NCBI GenBank assembly: GCA_016872645.1 | Contig: VGZH01000012.1 | Span: 1 to 64,000 of the forward strand | Direction of reading: 5' to 3' | Source: Planctomycetota bacterium | Lineage (GTDB): Bacteria > Planctomycetota > Planctomycetia > Planctomycetales > Planctomycetaceae | DNA: 64,000 nt | In this document: positions 1 through 7,893 of the stretch, piece after piece | Layout: each line of letters starts with the position of its first letter | Numbering within the stretch: position 1 is the stretch's first letter | Translations under genes and position numbers: made by a program | The notes under the pieces: model-generated | What the model saw: only the letters and a program-made list of their open reading frames with translations | Told to the model about the DNA's origin: nothing | Databases searched by the model: none

Positions 1-4
1 CAGC

Positions 5-1333
5 CTATCGCACCAGTCGCCGAAACGCATCTTGCTGGCGGGGGCATTCGAGGAACGACTCGGCGTTGCCGCTCTCGATCGCTTGGCGGAGGATCGCGAA
101 GACCTCGCGAGCCGCTGCCGTCGTCTGCTCCAACTCCGCCGCTCCTTGAGCCGCGTTGAGGTAGAAGCTCGCGTAGCCGTGACAGCCACGCTTGGCCATC
201 TCCTGAATGAATAACGTTGCCAGAACCGGTTTCAGATCGGGCGACGCCGAGGCGAACTCCAAATGCGGATGCACGGCCAATCCGGAGCATTTCACCTCAA
301 GCCCAGTCTCTCTCGCGACGGCATCGAGTCGCGATTGCAGTTCATGACCGAATGACCAGAGTCCCTCCGATATGTTTCGACGTCGCAGTTCACGGATCGT
401 CGTCAGCGAGGCGGCCATGCCGATCGGATCGGACCAGTAGGTGCTGGAGATGAACATCCTCGCCGCCGGCTCCATCACGCTGCGCCGCCCGACGACCGCT
501 CCCATCGGATAACCGTTCGATATCGATTTCGCGAAGACCGCCATGTCTGGCGTCACGCCGACGTACCCTTGAGCCCCCTGCATCCCGAAGCGAAATCCCG
601 ACGAGACCTCATCAAAGATCAACACGGCCCCATGTTCCCGCGCCAGCTTTGCGACTCCCGCGAGGTATCCGTCCGTCGGCTTTTCAGACCGCAACGGCTC
701 CATGATGACCGCCGCGACTTCCCCTTTGTGATCGTCAAGCATCTGCCCCAACGCCGTGAGATCACCAAACGGAAACGGAAGAGCCGTTCCGGCCAACGCC
801 TTGGGCACGCCGATCGGTTCAATTCCGGGGAACAAGTGCGAATTCAAACTCTCTTCGGCCACAAGATTCGCCGCGAGATACCAGTCGTGCCAGCCGTGAT
901 AGCCGCAGAAAAGCACCTTGTCTCGACCAGTCGCTCCCCGAGCGATTCGAACCGCGATCGCGCACGCCTCGCCGCCACACTTGGCATAGCGAACCATCTC
1001 GGCACACGGAATCGTGCGACAGAATTCCTCGGCCAGTTCGACTTCAAGTTCGCTGCTGATCGACGTCGCGACCCCCTTGCCGATCTGTTCGCGCACCGCG
1101 TCGTCTACAACTGGATCGCAGTAACCGAGAATGATCGCCCCAATGCCACTGACCCAGTCGATGTACTCGTTCCCATCGACATCCCAAAAGCGTGCGCCCT
1201 TCGCTCGCGCGGCATACACTGGCGACACGCCATAGGCATACTTCGTCGGCCGACGGCTGAGCAACTGCGTCCCGCCAGGAATGAGTTCGTTGGCTCGACG
1301 ATACAGTTCGTAGGATTTTTCGACGCGGTGCAT
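5..1333 (-). CDS. Class-III PLP aminotransferase, glutamate-1-semialdehyde 2,1-aminomutase-like
   Basis: 442-aa ORF with class-III aminotransferase signatures (LIFDEVSSGFRFG, FAKSISNGYPMGAVVG). Confidence 0.85.
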   Translation of the reverse strand: MHRVEKSYELYRRANELIPGGTQLLSRRPTKYAYGVSPVYAARAKGARFWDVDGNEYIDWVSGIGAIILGYCDPVVDDAVREQIGKGVATSISSELEVELAEEFCRTIPCAEMVRYAKCGGEACAIAVRIARGATGRDKVLFCGYHGWHDWYLAANLVAEESLNSHLFPGIEPIGVPKALAGTALPFPFGDLTALGQMLDDHKGEVAAVIMEPLRSEKPTDGYLAGVAKLAREHGAVLIFDEVSSGFRFGMQGAQGYVGVTPDMAVFAKSISNGYPMGAVVGRRSVMEPAARMFISSTYWSDPIGMAASLTTIRELRRRNISEGLWSFGHELQSRLDAVARETGLEVKCSGLAVHPHLEFASASPDLKPVLATLFIQEMAKRGCHGYASFYLNAAQGAAELEQTTAAAREVFAILRQAIESGNAESFLECPRQQDAFRRLVR

Positions 1334-1341
1334 GACAGGCC

Positions 1342-1442
1342 TTTTGGAATGCGGTGTGTCAGCGCCGCTTTGGATGGTTTTATTTTCACGGCAAAACCCA
1401 CGGGAAATTCAAAGCGGTGCTGACACACCGCAGTTCCAAGGA
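1342..1442. repeat. Palindromic repeat family A, copy 1
   Basis: TTTTGGAATGCGGTGTGTCAGCGCCGCTTTGG ... CAAAGCGGTGCTGACACACCGCAGTTCCAAGG. Confidence 0.75.
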
Positions 1443-1444
1443 CG

Positions 1445-2266
1445 TTACTTGGGCGTCATTGACGGACTGCTGATCGAATCGCGGAGACAAAAGCCACCGT
1501 CCACGACTAGCGAGGTGCCGGTGATGTAGTCAGCGTCGTCGGAACACAAGAACGTTGCTGCTCGGCCGATGTCGGACGGTGTGCCGATGCGGCCCCACGG
1601 GAGTTTTGCTCCTTCTTCTGCGATCATCGCGTCGCCGAAGGTTTCGTGTTCGCCGGGGGTGTCGATCCAGCCGGGTTCGATGACGTTGACGTTGATCCGG
1701 TGTCGGATCAGTTCGGCGGCCATCGTGAAGGCCATGTGATTCAAACCCGCCTTGGCCGCGTTGTAGGCGACAGCACGAGCGTAGGGCCGTCGTGAATGGA
1801 CGCTTGAAATGAACAGGATTTTCCCACCGCCTCCGCGTTCAACCATGTGACGCGAGACGAACTGGCTCATGTGGAACCCGGCGGTCAGTGTGCCTCGCAG
1901 CGTCTTGTCGAAGACCTCCGGGTCGTAATCGAGAAAATCACCGCGCCGCGAGTACGCGGGGTTGCTGACCAGGATGTCGATCCGGCCGAATGCCGCGAGC
2001 GTCCGTTGCACGATGTTCTCGCACGAGGAACGCTCGAACGCATCGCCGTCGACGAGTAAGCCGCGGCGGCCGAGCGATTCGATTTCAGCGATCAGCGATG
2101 CAGTGTTGACATTTGGCTGCCGATCATTGATTGCAACGTCGGCCCCGGCGCGGGCCAGTTCCAACGCACAGCCTCGTCCGATCCCGCGAGCGGCTCCGGT
2201 AACGAGAGCGGTGCGACCGGACAGTTTGAGAGTATGCGACGCAATTGGCTGGGCAGGTTGAGGCAT
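1445..2266 (-). CDS. SDR-family oxidoreductase
   Basis: TGAARGIGRG cofactor motif, YNAAKAGL (YxxxK), C-terminal ITGTSLVVDGGF. Confidence 0.9.
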   Translation of the reverse strand: MPQPAQPIASHTLKLSGRTALVTGAARGIGRGCALELARAGADVAINDRQPNVNTASLIAEIESLGRRGLLVDGDAFERSSCENIVQRTLAAFGRIDILVSNPAYSRRGDFLDYDPEVFDKTLRGTLTAGFHMSQFVSRHMVERGGGGKILFISSVHSRRPYARAVAYNAAKAGLNHMAFTMAAELIRHRINVNVIEPGWIDTPGEHETFGDAMIAEEGAKLPWGRIGTPSDIGRAATFLCSDDADYITGTSLVVDGGFCLRDSISSPSMTPK

Positions 2267-2346
2267 GGTAACACCAAACTAACCCACGCAGTCTGCGAGC
2301 GAAAGGCGAGCCGCATCATTGGCACAAACCTGCGCTCCGCGCTCAC

Positions 2347-3141
2347 TCACAGCGGAAGCCGGAGTCCGTCGTAGGCCAACTCGACGCCAGCAGGCAAGCG
2401 AGCATTTGTGGCGTCGTAGTCGAGCTTGTGGGACACATGCGTGAAGAACGCTTGGCGCGGACGGAGCCGTTCCACGACCTTCAAACTTTGAGCGATGCTG
2501 AAGTGTGTCGGATGCGGATTGTCTTGCAGGGCGTCGAGGATCAGCACGTCCAGCCCTTCCAGCAGCGGCCAACTTTCCTCAGGGATGTGGCTGACGTCGG
2601 TGCAGAAAGCGACGTCATTGATTCGATAGCCGAGGATCGGCAACTGCCCGTGCAGCAAGCGGATCGGCTGCACTCGCTGGCCGAGCACGTCGAAGGCCTC
2701 GAGGCCAATCCGCACAAACTCCAATTTCGGAATCGCCCCCGGATGCAGGACTTGGGATGGAGTCTCGAAGGCGTAACCGAACGACGCGCGAAGCTGTCGC
2801 TCGACCCGCTCTTCGCAAAACAGCGGAATCGGCCGCGACAACTTCCAACCGCTGGTCCGCAGATCGTCGAGCCCAAAAATGTGATCGGCATGCGCGTGCG
2901 TGAACACGGCCGCTTCAATTAAACGGACTCGCTCACGCACCAATTGCAGCCGCAGTTCGGGGGGAGTGTCGATGACGAACACGCCGCGCGGAGTGTTGAT
3001 CGCGACACCGGTGCGCGTGCGATGATTCTTCGGATTAGTCGATGTGCAGACCGCGCAATCGCAGCCGATCATCGGCACACCGACGCTGGTACCGGTGCCA
3101 AGCAGGATCAGTTCGCCGCGAGATGAGTCAGGTTCAGGCAT
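2347..3141 (-). CDS. MBL-fold metallohydrolase (PhnP-like)
   Basis: LLGTGTSVGVPMIGCDCAVC and HAHADHIFGLDDLR motifs. Confidence 0.85.
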   Translation of the reverse strand: MPEPDSSRGELILLGTGTSVGVPMIGCDCAVCTSTNPKNHRTRTGVAINTPRGVFVIDTPPELRLQLVRERVRLIEAAVFTHAHADHIFGLDDLRTSGWKLSRPIPLFCEERVERQLRASFGYAFETPSQVLHPGAIPKLEFVRIGLEAFDVLGQRVQPIRLLHGQLPILGYRINDVAFCTDVSHIPEESWPLLEGLDVLILDALQDNPHPTHFSIAQSLKVVERLRPRQAFFTHVSHKLDYDATNARLPAGVELAYDGLRLPL

Positions 3142-3159
3142 GGATCATGGGACGGTAGG

Positions 3160-4605
3160 TCAAGGCGGACTCAGCAACTTCCGCAAGCGCTGCAGATCGG
3201 CCTGCAAGCGCTCGATCGGTTGAGCGGCAAAATCACGCGGGCTACGAAGCCCAGGCTGGAAGTTCAACGTTTCATTCATCGAGTCGAGCACAGCCTGAAT
3301 CTGGCGGTCCTGTTCTGGGTCTGTTTGCGTGCTGGCGACGATCGCGTGTTGCAGCGCGTTCAAGCTCAGAAAGAGTTGCGTGGCCGAATCCCAATCGCGA
3401 TTCACAAGGTTTAGGCCATCATCGGTCACGAAGGCGAGTCGCATCGCCGCGAGCGATTTCGCGGAGAGCACGTCCTTGGCTGCATCGTTGCGGTTGAATC
3501 GTTCAGCTGCCGAACGAAGTCCCTGCGCGATGGCGATGGCTTCGCGCGAGATCGCATCGGCTGGCAAGACTGGAGACTCAAACCGTGACCGCAGCTTCGT
3601 CAATTCGGATTGCGGGATTGAGTTCTCTGAACCGACGACTCGCCGAGCGAGCGGATCGAGCATCGCATACGGCCATGCGTTCCAGGCGAACGAACCTCGC
3701 GGGCGTTTCGCCGCGTCTTTCGACTGCCACCAGCTTGCGGATCGCAAATCGTGATGGCAGGCGAAGCAGTTCCATTCGGCAAGTTCTGGCCACCTGGCGG
3801 GAGTCACTTTCGCCAGCTCCGCACGCTGGCTGAGCAATTCCAAAGAACGCTGTGCCGCGACCGTCTGGCCGACAGTCCACAGCTTGGCCTCGAAGACAGA
3901 TCCTTTCTCGACGGCCGGATGCCGTTTCGCATCGACTTCGGCAGGCCAATGCTTAGGCCAGTTGGCGTGGAACGTGGAGAGTTCAAAAAACAGACGCGGG
4001 TGTCCGGCGGCGATCAAATCGTGATTGACGTCTCGGCCGGGGCCGCCGACATGGCAATCGGCACAGGCATTGGCTCGCGTCAGTACGTCGGTCAGGTCGC
4101 GATAACCTCGACGCTGTTTATCCGCCGCAGATCGCAGCTTCCAGTCGCTGCGGACATGCTCAGTCAGCCAGCGCTCTGCGGGACCGTGGCATTGCTCGCA
4201 ATCGACACCGGCGAGCGGAGTGCGACCGGAAATTGAAGTCAGCTTGGACTCAACGCTGGTTGCTGGCGAGTGGCAGTTCAAACAGACGGCAGACTCATGT
4301 GCCGGCTTCGGCAGGTTGAGCAGTGCGGCCATTTGTCGCGAGAGATCGTTTTCCAGGACCGAGTAGGCTCGGGAATGTGGGTCGCGCGCGGACCAGATCG
4401 GGAACTCAGAGCCAACGAATTTGTGGCCGGCGAGTCCGCCGTGACAGGCGGCAGTCGCACAGGAGGCGCTCCCGACGAGTTTGGGTGGCGCGTCTTCGGC
4501 AACGGTGTCATCGGCGCTGAGGCAGACGACAATGCAGAGTGCCGATTGCAGAGTGCAAAGTGCAAAGTGAGTGGCACGCGCGGCCATCACTCTCACATTG
4601 TTCAT
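3160..4605 (-). CDS. Secreted multiheme c-type cytochrome (cytochrome c554-like)
   Basis: Four CXXCH motifs (CLNCH, CEQCH, CADCH, CFACH) plus one CX4CH (CATAACH). Likely start at MNNVRVMAAR with a hydrophobic signal peptide. ORF track runs to 4701. Confidence 0.75.
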   Translation of the reverse strand: MNNVRVMAARATHFALCTLQSALCIVVCLSADDTVAEDAPPKLVGSASCATAACHGGLAGHKFVGSEFPIWSARDPHSRAYSVLENDLSRQMAALLNLPKPAHESAVCLNCHSPATSVESKLTSISGRTPLAGVDCEQCHGPAERWLTEHVRSDWKLRSAADKQRRGYRDLTDVLTRANACADCHVGGPGRDVNHDLIAAGHPRLFFELSTFHANWPKHWPAEVDAKRHPAVEKGSVFEAKLWTVGQTVAAQRSLELLSQRAELAKVTPARWPELAEWNCFACHHDLRSASWWQSKDAAKRPRGSFAWNAWPYAMLDPLARRVVGSENSIPQSELTKLRSRFESPVLPADAISREAIAIAQGLRSAAERFNRNDAAKDVLSAKSLAAMRLAFVTDDGLNLVNRDWDSATQLFLSLNALQHAIVASTQTDPEQDRQIQAVLDSMNETLNFQPGLRSPRDFAAQPIERLQADLQRLRKLLSPP

Positions 4606-4640
4606 TTTGCATTCTGCACTCTGCACTTTGCATTTCCTCT
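4531..4640. repeat. Heptad repeat inverted pair (TGCAAAG/CTTTGCA type)
   Basis: TGCAGAG TGCCGAT TGCAGAG TGCAAAG TGCAAAG ... TTTTGCATTCTGCACTCTGCACTTTGCATTT. Confidence 0.8.
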
Positions 4641-6196
4641 CACCGCACAAACGGGCCGTCCCACTTGTTCTTGGAGCGGTCGTGATAAACGTGGCACTCA
4701 ATGCACAACGTCCGAGCGCCGCGGTTTACGTTTGAGAGCAGGTCTTTCAACGATTCGTTTGGCGGTGCCTGTGGCGATTCCGATTTAGGAACGCTGTCGG
4801 CTTTGATTCCGTCGAGCCATTCGGCGGGGCGGTGAGCGTGACAGGCTCGACAAATGTCGATCGAAGGGATCAGCACGTCGCCGGTGTTTTTGCTTTGAGC
4901 CACATCGGCGTGGCAGACCGTGCAACTCAGCAGGCGATGTGGTTCGTGATGGAATTTGCTGTGCAGCAGCCAGCGCGACGGGATGTTCGTCGGGACAATC
5001 TTCCAATCTGCGATCGCAGTCGGAGATTTGTCGGCGACTGGTTCAACTTCGTGGCAGTAACGACAGCCGCCGGTGGCTTCGTAGCCGAATTGGCTGTGTC
5101 GATGCTGCTGAGCAATCTGCTCGGCCTTGGTAACGTCATCGAGAACGGCCTTGGCTTGATCCTTGGAGAGTCTCTGGAAGTCGCGATGGCCGGGGAGCGG
5201 GCGCGACGGCTCATCGCTCGGGAGTCCGACTTCCGACTTCCGACTTCCGAATTCCCTCAGCGTGTAGGTCTCTGTGAGGAATCCGCGGACGATGTCCGGC
5301 GTCTGGTGCGGTACGGCTTGGCCGGGGAAGCGTTCGTGGTCGAAGAGCAGCGGATGGCATTCACGACAGTGTCGCTCGAACGAGATCGGCTTGAGGAATC
5401 GCCCTTCCTGGTCCGGTTCGTGGCAAACTTCGCAGCTGCGAGACAGGTCTGTTAACTTGCGGTCCTTGCCGATCAGCCCGTGAATAAGTTTTCCATTCGC
5501 GTCGTATTCCGCCTTGAGATGCGCGGCGTGGTTGAAGCGAATGCGGCCTCGGTCCTGCCACCGCGAAGCCGCGTCACCGGGACGTTTGAAGTTCTCGATC
5601 GCGAGATTGACTCCGTGCTTGGCGTTTGGAGGCTCCGACGCCGCGTCCTTCAGCAGCGTCTTCAGTCGAAACTCGGGATGACCTTCGCGTTCATCGAATC
5701 GAATGACACGCTTTGCGAAGACCTCGCTCACGCCGTGAGTCGTTTTCAATTCGGTGTGACAGGCGATGCAGTGGCGACTGCTGGGCCTGGTGAGCATGTC
5801 GGTCCCTTCGTGCTCCTGATGGCAGGCCGCGCACGAGATGTCCTTGTGAGCCGGAATCTGATTGGCGTGATGCTCGGCGACACGGTGGCAGGTCTCGCAT
5901 TTCTTGTTGTCGATCGAATGGGCGTCGTCAGAGAACGCGACCAGTCGTTGCAGCGGAGTCCACGTCGTATGACAGCGCCAACATTCGTTCTCGATCAACC
6001 GATGCGGCGTGGTCACGTCACCGGCCTGATAGATCTGATTCTCCCCCTGCGAATGCTGGAGCATCAACCACATCAGCGAGCCGACGCCTGACCACAACGC
6101 CAGCCACCACGCCGCGCGACGCTGGCGGTTCGGCTGCCGATGCACGTTGATGTCCACGCGACTGGAAAGCTCGCGGCTGGAACGCAGCATCTTCAT
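4640..6196 (-). CDS. Decaheme c-type cytochrome
   Basis: Ten CXXCH motifs (CWRCH, CETCH, CAACH, CIACH, CEVCH, CRECH, CRYCH, CTVCH, CRACH, CIECH) and an N-terminal TM segment. Start chosen at the ATGA overlap with the upstream gene. Confidence 0.8.
   Translation of the reverse strand: MKMLRSSRELSSRVDINVHRQPNRQRRAAWWLALWSGVGSLMWLMLQHSQGENQIYQAGDVTTPHRLIENECWRCHTTWTPLQRLVAFSDDAHSIDNKKCETCHRVAEHHANQIPAHKDISCAACHQEHEGTDMLTRPSSRHCIACHTELKTTHGVSEVFAKRVIRFDEREGHPEFRLKTLLKDAASEPPNAKHGVNLAIENFKRPGDAASRWQDRGRIRFNHAAHLKAEYDANGKLIHGLIGKDRKLTDLSRSCEVCHEPDQEGRFLKPISFERHCRECHPLLFDHERFPGQAVPHQTPDIVRGFLTETYTLREFGSRKSEVGLPSDEPSRPLPGHRDFQRLSKDQAKAVLDDVTKAEQIAQQHRHSQFGYEATGGCRYCHEVEPVADKSPTAIADWKIVPTNIPSRWLLHSKFHHEPHRLLSCTVCHADVAQSKNTGDVLIPSIDICRACHAHRPAEWLDGIKADSVPKSESPQAPPNESLKDLLSNVNRGARTLCIECHVYHDRSKNKWDGPFVR
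5221..5258. repeat. Heptad repeat inside the decaheme CDS
   Basis: CCGACTT x3 then CCGAATT, exact 7-bp period. Confidence 0.8.
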
Positions 6197-7893
6197 CTCC
6201 CAAACGGAACCACGCGCAGTGACACGATGACGTGCGCGACAAACAAAACAAGCAACGCAATCGACGGTGGAATGTGCAGGATCAGCCACCAGTGCAGCCA
6301 GCGATGTAACCGCAACTGGGTGTTGAACTGCCGTCGCTCCTCGCAGAGGTCTTCGAGTTCTTGCAGCGAGTCGTGCAGTTCGGCCGGCAGATCAGATCGC
6401 AGTTGTGCGAAGATTCGCCGAGCGGAGATGTTGTCGTCCAACCGATGCTGCGGCGATCGGCCGTTGTTCAAGAAAGGTCGCACGACGCGAATATGAAAGT
6501 CACGGAACTTTGCCAACAGCGCGGGAGGCGTCGGCGCAGCGATCTTCGGTGGAGTGGCGGCGACAGGTTTCTCTGCGGTGGGCTTCACCATCGGCGCTGG
6601 CTTTTTGACCGCTGGCTTTTCGGCGGCGGGCGCTGCTGCCGTGGTTGGTTTTTCGGCTGTGAGTGGCTTGTGCGTGTCGGTCGCCGAGTCCGCTCCTGAA
6701 CCCTTCGCAACCGCGAGTTTGGCCTGCATTTGTTGCAACGGAGACAGCTTCATTTCGGGAGTTGCCGCTGGTGCAACCTCGGCAGCCGGTGCGGCCTCGC
6801 TGGGCGTTGGAGCGGACTTAGCAGCCATCTTGGCTCGCATCTGTTCGAGCGGAGACAACTTCTTCTCTTCGAGAGGAGCGGCAGGAGGGGCTTCGACAGA
6901 AGAAGTCGGACTTGAAGCCTCTGCATTCGGCTGTGCGGCTGATTTCGCGGCGGCTTTCGCACGCATTTGTTCGAGGGGCGAAAGCTTCTTTTCCGGCTCG
7001 GCCGCAGCGGAAGAAGTTGGATTCGCAGTCGTCGGCGCGGGAGCTTCACCACCTGCGGCTTTGGCAGCGGCTTTTTCACGCATCAGTTCGAGTGGGCTTT
7101 TCGGCTTCGTCGCAACGGGCGAATCTGGGACTGTGTCGGGTTCCGAGCCCTCAGCCGGTTTTTGGCCACCCTCTGCCGAGGGAAGAGGGGTGGTGTTCGG
7201 GAGAGTGGGTTTTGTGGCGATGATTTCGGCAGGAGCATGGGCTGCTGGTTTCTTGGCGTCTGCTTCGGGGAGCGGGACGTTGGCGTAAACCTTTGCCAAC
7301 TCCTTCGGGAAGTCGGACTCACGTTTCAGCACGCGTTGCTGTTTAAGGACTTCCTTGGCGAACGGCTTGATTGGTTCGAAGTCGATGTCGAGCGCTCCGG
7401 CTTGCTTGGCGACCAGTTGATCCGCGCGGAATCGCATCGTTTGTGACAAGAATGGAATCTGAGCAACCATCGTTTCCAACGGCACACGCATCGTCAGCAA
7501 TCGCGGGATGACTTGTTGCAGCGCGACTCCCGCGAAACCGGTCGCGACCACCAGTCCGAACGCGACCCACAGCAGATTCTCCAGCACGCCTCCCCAGTGA
7601 AAGCCGGCGTGAAACAGAATCAGCACGAAGCCCAGCGTCCCCAACCACAAATGCCCACGCAACCAAAACTGAGCCGAACCGACTCGCCAAGTTGGTAGCC
7701 GTTTGCGTACGGCCAGCAGCGCGGCGAAGATCATCAACAGCGAACCGGCGATGCCAAGAATCAAACCAAGGACACTTCCGCCCGTCGGGCCGTGAATCGA
7801 CCGCTTGTCGATCGCCCAATAAGCCGATGCCGCGACCGACAGCACGAGTGTGCTTCCAAAAATCCAGGGCTTGTGCGTCCGGTCAATCAGCAA
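6193..7893 (-). CDS. Membrane protein with His-rich TM segments (cytochrome b-like) and a long Ala/Pro/Lys-rich repeat insert
   Basis: N-terminal TMs with HLWLGTLGFVLILFHAGFHWGG, C-terminal LHRWLHWWLILHIPPSIALLVLFVAHVIV, central SPLEQMRAKAAAK-type repeats. Confidence 0.65.
   Translation of the reverse strand: MLIDRTHKPWIFGSTLVLSVAASAYWAIDKRSIHGPTGGSVLGLILGIAGSLLMIFAALLAVRKRLPTWRVGSAQFWLRGHLWLGTLGFVLILFHAGFHWGGVLENLLWVAFGLVVATGFAGVALQQVIPRLLTMRVPLETMVAQIPFLSQTMRFRADQLVAKQAGALDIDFEPIKPFAKEVLKQQRVLKRESDFPKELAKVYANVPLPEADAKKPAAHAPAEIIATKPTLPNTTPLPSAEGGQKPAEGSEPDTVPDSPVATKPKSPLELMREKAAAKAAGGEAPAPTTANPTSSAAAEPEKKLSPLEQMRAKAAAKSAAQPNAEASSPTSSVEAPPAAPLEEKKLSPLEQMRAKMAAKSAPTPSEAAPAAEVAPAATPEMKLSPLQQMQAKLAVAKGSGADSATDTHKPLTAEKPTTAAAPAAEKPAVKKPAPMVKPTAEKPVAATPPKIAAPTPPALLAKFRDFHIRVVRPFLNNGRSPQHRLDDNISARRIFAQLRSDLPAELHDSLQELEDLCEERRQFNTQLRLHRWLHWWLILHIPPSIALLVLFVAHVIVSLRVVPFGR

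Noticed and set aside
6554-7288. Gly/Ala/Phe-rich 244-aa plus-strand ORF
   Set aside because: Mirror image of the Ala/Pro/Lys repeat region of the membrane protein; no start context or homology pattern
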